Below, one piece after another: positions 42,904 through 51,340 of a stretch of DNA of 64,000 nucleotides. Both the position numbers and the translations under genes were made by a program. The DNA is taken from positions 186,001 through 250,000 of the forward strand of contig NZ_JACERN010000042.1 in the NCBI RefSeq assembly GCF_013911085.1, in the 5' to 3' direction. This DNA is from Aquitalea aquatica (lineage in GTDB: Bacteria > Pseudomonadota > Gammaproteobacteria > Burkholderiales > Chromobacteriaceae). The notes beneath the pieces are model-generated. The model ran no database searches and had not been told where the DNA came from. It saw only the letters and a program-made list of their open reading frames with translations. Position 1 is the stretch's first letter. Every line of letters starts with the position of its first letter.

Positions 42904-45369
42904 ATGTTGCATACCAATTCACTGTTGGCGGCCTGGCTGCTGGTAAGTGGTGTGGCGACAGCAGGTACTACTGTCCTGGCACCCTCCCTGCAGCAGCAGG
43001 CAGAAGAGATTCCCGCAGAATTCGCCGATCGATTGTTTACCAGTCCTCAAGCCAGTCGCGTCGAGCTCAATGGCGCGTTTCTGGGCGATGCGCTGCTGGT
43101 ACTCAGCCGCGAAGGCAGCGTGGAACTGCTGCAGTTCAGCGATTCCGGCCCGCAAGGGCAAACGGACTTGCAGACCATCTGGCAGCACTATCTGAGCGAA
43201 CCCAGAGCGCTGGGCGCCTGCAAGGCAGATTGCCCACGCGGTTTGCTCAGCATGCATTACAACGTGGAAAACGCCACGCTCTACCTGCTAAGCCAGTCTG
43301 CCACTGGCAATGATCAGGCACGGGCTTATATCCTGCAGCCCGATCATGGTAGTCAGGGCTTGATTGCGCGCAGCCAGTTGAACTTGGCCGGTGCGCAGCA
43401 GGGTGGGGTAGGCGGGCGTTACGCGCTGGACATGAGCGGCAGCCTGGGAAACTGGACCAGCCACGGAGGCATGCTGCTAAGCCGCAGCAGTGGTATGGAT
43501 GGCGGCTGGCGTCACGCGCTGACCCAGTGGTATGCCCAGCGTGAATATGCGGGCAACTATTTGCGGCTGGGTTATTTCACCCCGGACAATCAACATATGG
43601 TGTTGCTGCCACGCCCGCTGGCCGGCAGTGGTGGCACCACGCTGGGTGTGATGGCAGGCAGTTCCGCCACGCTCAGGAGTAGTCACGATTTCTCCAGCAG
43701 CTATCCGATTTATGTCACCGCCAACCGTGACGGTATGGTGGAGGTGTTGCGCAATGGCGTGCTGCTGCACAGCCAGGCAGTCAGCTCCGGCTTGCAACTC
43801 ATCAATACCCGCAGCCTGCCCGAGGGCGTCTACCAGGTAGAAATCAGGCTACTGCAGGACGGCGTGCTGCACAGTACGCAAACCGAGTGGATTTACAAGT
43901 CGCCGCGCTGGGGCAGTGCGGAACAGCGCTGGCGCTACAACCTGTTTGCTGGCCAGCAGCGCAAGTTGCTGGATAATTTTGACCGTAGCGATGCCGGAGA
44001 GCCGGTGTGGGGCGGTAACCTCAACTATCTGCTGCATCCACAGGTGGTGGCTGGCCTCAATGTGGCGCGCACCGGGCAATACGGCGGCCATGGCGCATCG
44101 GTCGCGCTGGATCTCAATAACGACAACAAGCTGATCGCCAACTGGCTGCATAGCGGGCAGACCGGCAATCAGGCCGATCTGCAATGGTACGGTGGCTATG
44201 GTGACGGCAGCCTGCTGCTGGGGCTGAGTCAGTGGCGGAAAAATCTGTCCAATGGCACCAGCCAGCCAGTACGCACGGTCAACCTGACCTGGCAGCAGCA
44301 ACTGGGCCGGGGCGACAGCTTGTCCACCCGGCTCAGTCATGGCAGCGACCAGGGGGTGGGGCTGGATCTGGGTTTGAGCCGCAGTCAGAAGTTATGGGGG
44401 AGTGACCTGGCGTTCAGGCTATCGGTATTTGATCGCCCTTATGGCAGTTTGCGCGGGCAGCGCAATCGCGGGGTCGAACTGTCGATGAATCTGGACTTTG
44501 CCCGTGATGGCCGCAGTGTCAGTGCCACGCTGGGCAGCCGCAATGGCGGCGGCAGTCGTGAGCAATATGCCGGCCTTACCCTGCGACAGCGGCAGGATGA
44601 ATCCTGGCTGCAGCAGTATGGGATAGGGCTGAGTGCCGATCGTTACGGGCTGGGGGTCAGCGGCGATATGCAATGGCGGCATGATCTGGCACAGGGCGAT
44701 GCCTATCTGGCACGCGCCGCGCAAGGTGGCCATTTCAGCGGCGGCGTTAACCTGGAAAGCACGCTGGCCTTGAATGGCCAGGCGGTCGTGCTGTCGGCAG
44801 ATGGGGTGTCCAGCGCAGTCGACACGGCGATAATCGTTGATGTGGCATCGGATATCCCTGAACTGACCCTGCATGCTGAAGACAGCGGCGGCGGACACTA
44901 TATCCTGCACAGCGGGCGCAATCTGCTGCCGGCCTCACCCTATCGCCCAGGCAAGTTCAGCTTCTATTTCGCCGAGCGCGATGCTACCGCCGCCAGCATC
45001 AATCCAGCCCAGGCACGCTATCACCTCAACAAGGGCGGCGTGGATTATGTGGTGGTGAATGTGCGCAAGATCGTCACCCTGGCTGGGCGTTTGCAGAATG
45101 CCGAGGGCCGTCCGCTGGCCGGTGCAGCTGTCATCAATCATGCGGGCCGCACCATCAGCGACAGCGATGGTTTCTTTACTGTAGATGTCAGTGCCAGCCA
45201 GCCTGAACTGGAAATCAAGCTGAATGGCCAACGCCAATGCCTGTTCAAGCTGGCGGCCAAGCCACCAGCCCAAACGCAGGATGTGCAGTTTGTCGGTGAT
45301 ATTCGCTGTGAGTCCTTGCTGGCTCAGCACACGGCAGATACCGCCGGCCGCTCCGGCACGTTGTTATAA
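42904..45369 (+). CDS. Class 5 fimbrial outer-membrane usher (CblC/CooC/CfaC/TcfC-like)
   Basis: The protein has 821 residues with a signal peptide ending near VATAG. An N-terminal region with a CKADC cysteine pair precedes a long beta-barrel domain rich in alternating strands (for example GGRYALDMSGSLGNW). PIYVTANRDGMVEVLRNGVL corresponds to the plug/E-set part. A C-terminal carboxypeptidase-regulatory-like domain (LAGRLQNAEGRPLAGAAVI) and a cysteine pair end the protein. It is the assembly platform and exit pore for the fimbria. The ribosome site is weak, consistent with low usher synthesis. Confidence 0.85.
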   Translation: MLHTNSLLAAWLLVSGVATAGTTVLAPSLQQQAEEIPAEFADRLFTSPQASRVELNGAFLGDALLVLSREGSVELLQFSDSGPQGQTDLQTIWQHYLSEPRALGACKADCPRGLLSMHYNVENATLYLLSQSATGNDQARAYILQPDHGSQGLIARSQLNLAGAQQGGVGGRYALDMSGSLGNWTSHGGMLLSRSSGMDGGWRHALTQWYAQREYAGNYLRLGYFTPDNQHMVLLPRPLAGSGGTTLGVMAGSSATLRSSHDFSSSYPIYVTANRDGMVEVLRNGVLLHSQAVSSGLQLINTRSLPEGVYQVEIRLLQDGVLHSTQTEWIYKSPRWGSAEQRWRYNLFAGQQRKLLDNFDRSDAGEPVWGGNLNYLLHPQVVAGLNVARTGQYGGHGASVALDLNNDNKLIANWLHSGQTGNQADLQWYGGYGDGSLLLGLSQWRKNLSNGTSQPVRTVNLTWQQQLGRGDSLSTRLSHGSDQGVGLDLGLSRSQKLWGSDLAFRLSVFDRPYGSLRGQRNRGVELSMNLDFARDGRSVSATLGSRNGGGSREQYAGLTLRQRQDESWLQQYGIGLSADRYGLGVSGDMQWRHDLAQGDAYLARAAQGGHFSGGVNLESTLALNGQAVVLSADGVSSAVDTAIIVDVASDIPELTLHAEDSGGGHYILHSGRNLLPASPYRPGKFSFYFAERDATAASINPAQARYHLNKGGVDYVVVNVRKIVTLAGRLQNAEGRPLAGAAVINHAGRTISDSDGFFTVDVSASQPELEIKLNGQRQCLFKLAAKPPAQTQDVQFVGDIRCESLLAQHTADTAGRSGTLL

Positions 45370-45655
45370 GACAAGGCCCTGGCTGGCAGCGTCCCGGCCA
45401 GGCCAAGCACGACAGGCTTGCGCGACAGCGCATGCCATCCCCGGTTTGCTGAATAAGTAACGCAGTTTTCCTTGTTTCCACTGGCAAAGCCGGCCGATTA
45501 CAGTAAGAGCGGCGAACAAAATAGCGTAGCGCCCCTGGGGCAAGGCACGCCGACGCAGACAGTACACTGCGTACGGCAAGGAGGCGCAACGCCGCCACAG
45601 GGTTTTTGTTAGCGGCACCAAGCCCATGCCGCAATCACACCGAACAGGAAGCCAT
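45370..45655. other. Intergenic region holding the second palindrome-ended repeat
   Basis: This 286-bp gap between the usher and peroxiredoxin genes contains repeat copy 2 (45509-45615) and, at its right end, the peroxiredoxin ribosome site (AGGAAGCC). No ORF is supported. Confidence 0.5.
45509..45615. repeat. Palindrome-ended intergenic repeat, copy 2
   Basis: A 107-bp element in the same orientation as 8622-8727, starting GCGGCGAACAAAA and ending TTTTTGTTAGCGG. Shared internal blocks include GCCG-x-CGCAGAC, AGTA and GGCGCAA-x-GCCGC. The end arms pair imperfectly. It lies 40 bp before the peroxiredoxin start, so it could affect that gene's transcript 5' end. Confidence 0.7.
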
Positions 45656-46291
45656 ATGACACTGCGACTTGGCGATATCGCACCCGACTTCAGTCAGCAA
45701 TCCACGGCGGGTGAGCTGAACTTCCATGCCTGGAAGGGTGACAGCTGGGCTGTGCTGTTTTCCCATCCGGCCGACTACACCCCGGTGTGCACTACCGAGC
45801 TGGGGGCAACGGCCAAGCTGAAGCAGGAATTCAGCCTGCGCAATGTCAAGGTGCTGGCCTTGTCGGTCGATCCGCTCGAGGCACACCACGGCTGGATTGC
45901 CGATATCAACGACACCCAGCAGGCCGTGGTGGATTTCCCCATCATTGCCGACGCTGACCGCAAGGTGTCCGAGGCTTACGACCTGATTCATCCCAATGCC
46001 AGCAGCACCCATACCGTGCGCTCGCTGTTCATTATCGATCCGTCACACAAGGTGCGGCTGATCATCACCTATCCGGCCAGCACCGGCCGTAACTTCCGCG
46101 AGATCCTGCGGGTGATCGATTCGCTGCAGCTGACCGACAAGCACAGCGTTGCCACACCTGCCAACTGGGAGAAGGGGCAGGAAGTGGTGATTGTGCCCTC
46201 GCTGCAGGATGAGGCGCTGATCCGCCAGAAATTCCCCCAGGGCTATCGCGCAGTCAGACCTTATCTGCGACTGACGCCCCAGCCTGCCTGA
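45656..46291 (+). CDS. 1-Cys peroxiredoxin (Prx6/AhpC-TSA family)
   Basis: The protein has 211 residues. Peroxidatic Cys is in HPADYTPVCTTELG, with the conserved Arg in HTVRSLFIIDPSHKVRLI. A C-terminal Prx6-type extension follows (VATPANWEKGQEVVIVPSL). No resolving cysteine is seen, which defines a 1-Cys enzyme that reduces peroxides using an external thiol. The start after GGAAGCCAT was preferred to an upstream one. It is monocistronic with a strong terminator. Confidence 0.9.
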   Translation: MTLRLGDIAPDFSQQSTAGELNFHAWKGDSWAVLFSHPADYTPVCTTELGATAKLKQEFSLRNVKVLALSVDPLEAHHGWIADINDTQQAVVDFPIIADADRKVSEAYDLIHPNASSTHTVRSLFIIDPSHKVRLIITYPASTGRNFREILRVIDSLQLTDKHSVATPANWEKGQEVVIVPSLQDEALIRQKFPQGYRAVRPYLRLTPQPA

Positions 46292-46350
46292 TCGAATTTG
46301 TTGTTGTTCTGAGTTGTCTCTGTTTCTCCTTCTTGCATGTCTCTTCTTCA

Positions 46351-46378
46351 GCCGGATCTTGCGATCCGGCATTTTTTT
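46351..46378 (+). terminator. Terminator after the peroxiredoxin gene
   Basis: The perfect 8-bp stem GCCGGATC/GATCCGGC with loop TTGC is followed by A and a long T run. Confidence 0.92.
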
Positions 46379-46513
46379 TGCCTGCGCGGCACTGATGTTG
46401 TTAGCGAAATTTCTGCTAAACAGCGCATTTTTTCTTACTTATCGATATAAAAAAGCTCTGTTACCGTGGTTTGCATCAGCCGCAGCGGCCAAACCCACGA
46501 GAAAGACCATCCC

Positions 46514-46732
46514 ATGAGCATTCAGTCGATCAATGTACGTAACCAGTTCAAAGGCGTTATCAAGGAAATCCTGGAAGGGCCGGTACTGTCGGAAGTCGAT
46601 GTCGAAACCGCCTCCGGCATTGTTACCTCGGTGATTACCACCCGTTCGGTGCGCGAGCTGCAACTGAAAGTCGGCTCGCCGGTGGTGGCCTTCGTCAAGT
46701 CGACCGAAGTGTCGATTGCCACGCTGGCCTGA
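46514..46732 (+). CDS. mop: Molbindin (single TOBE/Mop-domain molybdate-binding protein)
   Basis: The protein has 72 residues consisting of one Mop domain: MSIQSINVRNQFKGVIKEIL, then VDVETASGIVTSVITTRSV, then VGSPVVAFVKSTEVSIATL. The family forms hexamers that store molybdate in the cytoplasm. It complements the ModC protein in this window, which lacks this domain. It lies 10 bp upstream of the nitroreductase gene. The ribosome site is weak (GAGAAAG). Confidence 0.88.
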   Translation: MSIQSINVRNQFKGVIKEILEGPVLSEVDVETASGIVTSVITTRSVRELQLKVGSPVVAFVKSTEVSIATLA

Positions 46733-46742
46733 GGAGGCAGGC

Positions 46743-47333
46743 ATGAGCTCGCCACTGTCAGCGCAAGCCCTGGACCAGTTGTTTGTCCAGGCACGGTCCA
46801 CCCATCATTTTCAGGCGCGTCCGGTAACCGAGGACACCATCCGCCAGCTGTACGCGCTGCTGAAATGGGGGCCTACCGCCTTTAATGGCCAGCCGGGCCG
46901 TTATCTGTTCATTCACAGTGCCGAGGCACGCCAAAAGCTGCTGCCCACGCTGTCGTCCGGCAATCGCGACAAGACCGCCGCCGCACCGCTCACCGTGGTG
47001 CTGGCCTGGGATCCTGCCTTTCATCAGCATCTGCCCGAGCAGTATCCGGCATACGACGCCAAGGGTTTTTATGATGGCCTGCCGCAACTGATCGAGCCAC
47101 ATGCCCGCACCAATGCCAGCCTGCAGGCGGGCTATCTGATCCTGGCGGCAAGGGCGCTGGGCCTGGATGCCGGACCGATGGCCGGCTTTGATGCGGCAGC
47201 GGTGGATGCGGCCTTCTTCCCGGACGGGCAGTGGCGCAGCCTGTTGCTGGTGAACCTGGGCTATGGCGTGCGCGACGGCCAGCCACCACGCGGCCCACGG
47301 CTGGACTTTGAGCAGGCAGCTGCCATCGTCTGA
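46743..47333 (+). CDS. rutE: RutE-like nitroreductase-family protein (malonic semialdehyde reductase type)
   Basis: The protein has 196 residues of the FMN-dependent nitroreductase fold. It has ARSTHHFQARPVTEDTIRQL, the FMN-site segment KWGPTAFNGQPGRYLF, an adjacent lid (YDGLPQLIEPHARTNASLQAG) and GLDAGPMAGFD. This combination is that of RutE/YdfG-like reductases, which reduce malonic semialdehyde in uracil breakdown. No other rut gene is present, so the real substrate may differ. The start follows GAGGAGGC. It ends with a terminator. Confidence 0.75.
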   Translation: MSSPLSAQALDQLFVQARSTHHFQARPVTEDTIRQLYALLKWGPTAFNGQPGRYLFIHSAEARQKLLPTLSSGNRDKTAAAPLTVVLAWDPAFHQHLPEQYPAYDAKGFYDGLPQLIEPHARTNASLQAGYLILAARALGLDAGPMAGFDAAAVDAAFFPDGQWRSLLLVNLGYGVRDGQPPRGPRLDFEQAAAIV

Positions 47334-47356
47334 CCGGAGCTGTCATCTGAAACAAG

Positions 47357-47388
47357 AAACCGCCCCTGTGTATGCATGGGCGGTTTTT
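47357..47388 (+). terminator. Terminator after the nitroreductase gene
   Basis: The 9-bp stem AAACCGCCC/GGGCGGTTT with a 12-nt loop is followed by T. Confidence 0.9.
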
Positions 47389-47528
47389 GTCGTCATTTGC
47401 CGGTATTTATCTGAATTTAAGATATAAAACGGCGATTTTATTGGTTTGTTGATGCATGCAAGATGGTTAGTCTGTGGGCTGCAAGAGCTGCCCACCCACT
47501 AGTGGCAGCCACCATCCGGGAGTCTGCA

Positions 47529-48341
47529 ATGCAGCCATCAACAATCAAATCTTCACGCTGGGGCAGTGTGCTGGCCACACTGCTGCTGGCTGTCAGTTCG
47601 CTGGCCGTGGCCGGGGCCAACGGCATCAAGGTGGGCGTGTCGTCCACCCCGCAAATCGAGTCGCTGCAAATTGCAGTGAAGGAAGCCAAGGCCCAGGGGC
47701 TGAATGTGGAGCTGGTGGAGTTTTCCGACTGGAATACCCCGAATGCCGCGCTGGCCAATGGCGATATCGATGTCAATTACTTCCAGCACATTCCCTTTCT
47801 GGAAAATGCCAAGAAGCAGGGTGGCTACGATTTTGTGCCGATTGCCCCCGGCACCATCATGAAAATCGGACTGTACTCGCACAAATGGCAATCCTTTGCC
47901 CAGATACCGCAGGGTGCCAAGGTGGCGATTGCCGGGGACCCGGTGAATGGTGGCCGTGGTTTGCTGCTGCTGGAAAAGGCCGGGCTGATCCGGCTCAAGC
48001 CGGGACTGGGTTACAAGGCCACCATCCAGGACATCGTGGCCAATCCGCGCAAGCTGCAAATCGTACAGCTGGAAGCCTCGCAACTGGCGCGCTCGCTGGA
48101 TGATGTGGATCTGGCGCAGGGCTACCCGTCCTTTCTCAAGCTGGCTGGTGACAACCCGGACAATGCGCTGCTGTTCGATGGCCTGGAAAACAGGATCTAC
48201 GCCCTGCAGTGGGTAGTACGCAAACAGGACGTGAACAACCCGCAAATCCGCCGCTTCATTGCCATCTATCAACACTCGAAGCAGGTGCGCGCTTCGCTGG
48301 ACAAGGTGTTCGGCAAGCTGTACGCCCCGGCCTGGCTGTAA
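47529..48341 (+). CDS. MetQ/NlpA-family ABC substrate-binding protein, copy 1
   Basis: The protein has 270 residues. The signal peptide (SVLATLLLAVSSLAVAG) has no lipobox cysteine, so it is a soluble periplasmic protein. NlpA-family landmarks are IKVGVSSTPQIESLQIAVKE, VEFSDWNTPNAALANGDIDV, NYFQHIPFLENAKK, then ALQWVVRKQDVNNPQI. It heads an operon with MetN- and MetI-like genes and organosulfur oxygenases, so the ligand may be an organosulfur compound instead of methionine. The start is at ATG after GGGAGTCTGCA. The upstream AT-rich 47400-47450 region is the likely promoter. Confidence 0.85.
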   Translation: MQPSTIKSSRWGSVLATLLLAVSSLAVAGANGIKVGVSSTPQIESLQIAVKEAKAQGLNVELVEFSDWNTPNAALANGDIDVNYFQHIPFLENAKKQGGYDFVPIAPGTIMKIGLYSHKWQSFAQIPQGAKVAIAGDPVNGGRGLLLLEKAGLIRLKPGLGYKATIQDIVANPRKLQIVQLEASQLARSLDDVDLAQGYPSFLKLAGDNPDNALLFDGLENRIYALQWVVRKQDVNNPQIRRFIAIYQHSKQVRASLDKVFGKLYAPAWL

Positions 48342-48351
48342 GGAGCAGGAC

Positions 48352-49461
48352 ATGAATGCACGGGCAGATATCTTGCTGAGCGCACCGCCGGCCGCTGCGC
48401 CCAGGGAGGCCGAAGTGCTGGTGGAATTCCAGCAGCTGAGCCGGCAGTTCCAGGCCGGCGGGCGCAGCGTACAGGCCTTGCAGGAGGTGGAGTTCGGCAT
48501 CCAGCGCGGCGAAATATTCGGCATCATCGGCCGCAGCGGTGCCGGCAAATCAACCCTGCTGCGCATCATCAACCGGCTGGAACAGCCCAGTAGCGGGCGT
48601 GTGCTGGTGGGTGGACGTGACCTGTCCGGGCTTAACGAGGCGCAACTGGCGCAGGCGCGCCGTGGCATCGGCATGATTTTCCAGCATTTCAACCTGCTGT
48701 CCTCGCGTACGGTGGCGCAGAACATCGGCCTGCCCTTGAAGATAGCCGGGGTGGCTACCGTGGAGATCGAGCAGCGTGTCGACGAGCTGCTGCGCCTGGT
48801 CGGACTGGAGGGCAAGCGCGATGTCTACCCGGCACGGCTGTCCGGCGGGCAGAAGCAGCGGGTGGGCATTGCCCGGGCGCTGGCACACCGGCCGGACATC
48901 TTGCTGTGTGACGAGGCCACCTCGTCACTGGACCCGGAAACCACGCAGTCGATTCTGGCGCTGCTGCGCGACATCAACCGTCAGCTGAATGTCACCGTGG
49001 TGCTGATTACCCATGAAATGGCGGTGATCCGCGAAATCTGCGACCGCGTGGCCGTACTGGAAGCGGGGCGGGTGGTGGAGCTGGGGCCGGTGTGGCAGGT
49101 GTTTGGTGCACCGCAGGCCGACGCCACCCGCGCCTTGCTGGCATCGCTGGTGCACGAGTTGCCGCCCGACGTGCAGGGCCGTATTGCCAGCGAGCCGGCG
49201 ACGGCCCAGTCCGAACTGCTACTGGATGTGCGGCTGGACGGGGTCAGCGGGCAAGACCCGGCGCTGGGCCCGCTGGTGGCCGCGCTGGGGCCGGCCACCC
49301 GCCTGCTGCATGGCGGGGTGGAGCGCATTCAGGGCCGGGCGCAGGGGCGGCTGGTGCTGGCTTGCGCACCGCAGTCACGCAATCGTCTGGGCGATCTGGC
49401 CCGTCAGCTGGCCGTGCCGGTCGGCAATATTCGCATCCTGGGGTATCTGGACCATGCCTGA
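48352..49461 (+). CDS. metN: MetN-type ABC transporter ATP-binding protein
   Basis: The protein has 369 residues. Walker A is GRSGAGKSTLLRII, the signature is LSGGQKQRVGIARAL, Walker B is ILLCDEATSSLD and the switch His is in ITHEMAVI. The C-terminal ~100 residues (LLDVRLDGVSGQDPALG) form a NIL-type regulatory domain as in E. coli MetN, which inhibits transport when ligand is bound. It sits 10 bp after the substrate-binding-protein gene and overlaps metI by 8 bp. It probably serves both MetQ-like proteins nearby. Confidence 0.9.
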   Translation: MNARADILLSAPPAAAPREAEVLVEFQQLSRQFQAGGRSVQALQEVEFGIQRGEIFGIIGRSGAGKSTLLRIINRLEQPSSGRVLVGGRDLSGLNEAQLAQARRGIGMIFQHFNLLSSRTVAQNIGLPLKIAGVATVEIEQRVDELLRLVGLEGKRDVYPARLSGGQKQRVGIARALAHRPDILLCDEATSSLDPETTQSILALLRDINRQLNVTVVLITHEMAVIREICDRVAVLEAGRVVELGPVWQVFGAPQADATRALLASLVHELPPDVQGRIASEPATAQSELLLDVRLDGVSGQDPALGPLVAALGPATRLLHGGVERIQGRAQGRLVLACAPQSRNRLGDLARQLAVPVGNIRILGYLDHA

Positions 49462-50107
49462 TTTTGTTGATTTGTATCTGACAGCCACCTGGCAAACCCT
49501 GCAGATGGTCAGTGTGTCGGCGCTGGTATCGGCCTTGTTCGGGCTGGCGCTGGCCTTGCTGCTGGTCACCACCGGCCCGGGCGACCTGTATGCCCGGCCC
49601 TGGCTCAACCGCGGGGTGGGCAGCGTGGTCAATGTATTCCGCTCGGTGCCTTTCATCATTTTGCTGGTGGTCTTGCTGCCGTTCACCCGGCTGGTGGTGG
49701 GTACCACCATCGGCGTGTGGGCGGCGGCCGTGCCCTTGTCGGTGGCGGGGATTCCGTTTTTTGCCCGCATCGCTGAAGTCAGCCTGCGCGAGGTGGACCG
49801 TGGCCTGATCGAAGCGGTGCAGGCCATGGGCGGCCGCCGCCGCGACGTGCTGTGGCAAGTGCTGCTGCCGGAGGCGCTGCCCGGCATCGTGTCCGGCCTC
49901 ACCATCACCCTGGTGGCGATGATCGGCTCCTCGGCCATGGCCGGTGCCGTGGGGGCAGGCGGGCTGGGGGATGTGGCCATTCGTTATGGTTATCAGCGTT
50001 TCGACACTCAGGTGATGGTGTCGGTACTGCTTGGCCTGATCGTGCTGGTCAGCGTGGTGCAGACCGTGGGCGACGCCCTGGCGCGCCGGCTGAACCATCG
50101 TCAATGA
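49454..50107 (+). CDS. metI: MetI-type ABC transporter permease
   Basis: The protein has 217 residues and five transmembrane helices. The coupling motif is EAVQAMGGRRRDVLWQVLLP, and SSAMAGAVGAGGLGDVAIRY is the MetI family motif. It overlaps metN by 8 bp (translational coupling) and is 13 bp before the first SfnB-type gene. It completes a MetNIQ-like importer whose neighbours point to organosulfur uptake. Confidence 0.9.
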   Translation: MPDFVDLYLTATWQTLQMVSVSALVSALFGLALALLLVTTGPGDLYARPWLNRGVGSVVNVFRSVPFIILLVVLLPFTRLVVGTTIGVWAAAVPLSVAGIPFFARIAEVSLREVDRGLIEAVQAMGGRRRDVLWQVLLPEALPGIVSGLTITLVAMIGSSAMAGAVGAGGLGDVAIRYGYQRFDTQVMVSVLLGLIVLVSVVQTVGDALARRLNHRQ

Positions 50108-50120
50108 AACAGGAGTTGTC

Positions 50121-51326
50121 ATGAGTCATCAAGCATTGTTCCAGGAAGCGGCGTTGATCCGCAGTGATGCCGAGGCGCTGGAAGTAGCCCGCCGGCTGGC
50201 GGCAAAGTTTGCCCAGGAGGCCGGGCTGCGTGACCGCGAACGGCGTCTGCCCTGGGCCGAGCTGGCACAGTATTCGGCCAGCGGCCTGGGCGGCATCACC
50301 GTGCCCAAGGCATATGGCGGAGCTGGCGTCAGCCTGCTGACGTTGTCGCAGGTGTTCCGCATTTTGTGCGCGGCCGACCCCTCGCTGGGGCAGATTCCGC
50401 AAAACCACTTTGCCGTGCTGGAGGTGTTCCGCCTGCTGGCCACGCCGGCGCAGCTGCGCTTCATCTATAGCGAGGTGTTGTCCGGCCGGCGGCTGGGCAA
50501 TGCCGGGCCGGAAAAGGGTCAGCAGTCCATGCTGCAACTGAGCACCCGGCTGCAGCGCGGCGCGGACGGGCTGCGGCTGAGCGGCCAGCGTTTTTACTCT
50601 ACCGGCGCCCTGTTTGCCGACTGGATTCCCACCCGGGCCAAGGATGAGTCCGGGCTGACGGTGCAGGTGCTGGTGCCGCGCCATGCGCCGGGGGTGGAAG
50701 TCATCGATGACTGGTCGTCGTTTGGCCAGCGCACCACGGCCAGCGGCTCGGTGCGTTTCGAGCAGGTGCTGGTGGACGAAGCGCATCTCTTGCCGGTATG
50801 GCAGCTGGCCGACCGGCCAAACCTCACCGGGCCGGTTTCCCAGCTGATCCAGGCTTCGATTGATGCCGGCATTGCCGAGGCCGCCCTGCGCGATGCCATC
50901 CTCTTCGTGCGCGAACATGCCCGGCCCTGGCTGGATTCCGGCGTGGCGCGTGCCAGTGACGACCCCTTTGTCATCCATGCCATCGGCCGGCTGCAGATCG
51001 ATCTGCATGCTGCGCAGGAGGTGCTGGACAATGCCGCGCGCACGCTGGACCGCCTGCTGGCCGGTGACATCAGCGATGCCAGCAGCGCCGAGGCATCCAT
51101 TGCCGTGGCCGAGGCCAAGGTGCTGAGCACCGAAATCGCCCTGCAAGCCAGCGAAAAGCTGTTCGAGCTGGCCGGTTCGTCCGCCACCCGTGCGCGCCAC
51201 CAGCTGGATCGCCACTGGCGCAATGCCCGGGTGCACACCCTGCACGATCCGGTGCGCTGGAAATACCACGCCATCGGCCAGTACCACCTTAACGGCGCCT
51301 TCCCCGCGCGCCATCAATGGAATTGA
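50121..51326 (+). CDS. SfnB-family acyl-CoA-dehydrogenase-like flavoprotein, copy 1
   Basis: The protein has 401 residues with the acyl-CoA dehydrogenase fold: an N-terminal helical domain (RLPWAELAQYSASGLGGITV), a middle beta domain (RFYSTGALFADWIPTRA) and the C-terminal helical FAD domain ending in RHQLDRHWRNARVHTLHDPV. The final RNARVHTLHDP motif is typical of DszC/SfnB-type FMN or FAD monooxygenases, which oxidise sulfur compounds. It is 13 bp after metI and 14 bp before a paralogue, so it belongs to the same operon. Confidence 0.83.
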   Translation: MSHQALFQEAALIRSDAEALEVARRLAAKFAQEAGLRDRERRLPWAELAQYSASGLGGITVPKAYGGAGVSLLTLSQVFRILCAADPSLGQIPQNHFAVLEVFRLLATPAQLRFIYSEVLSGRRLGNAGPEKGQQSMLQLSTRLQRGADGLRLSGQRFYSTGALFADWIPTRAKDESGLTVQVLVPRHAPGVEVIDDWSSFGQRTTASGSVRFEQVLVDEAHLLPVWQLADRPNLTGPVSQLIQASIDAGIAEAALRDAILFVREHARPWLDSGVARASDDPFVIHAIGRLQIDLHAAQEVLDNAARTLDRLLAGDISDASSAEASIAVAEAKVLSTEIALQASEKLFELAGSSATRARHQLDRHWRNARVHTLHDPVRWKYHAIGQYHLNGAFPARHQWN

Positions 51327-51340
51327 AAGGAGAACCATTC

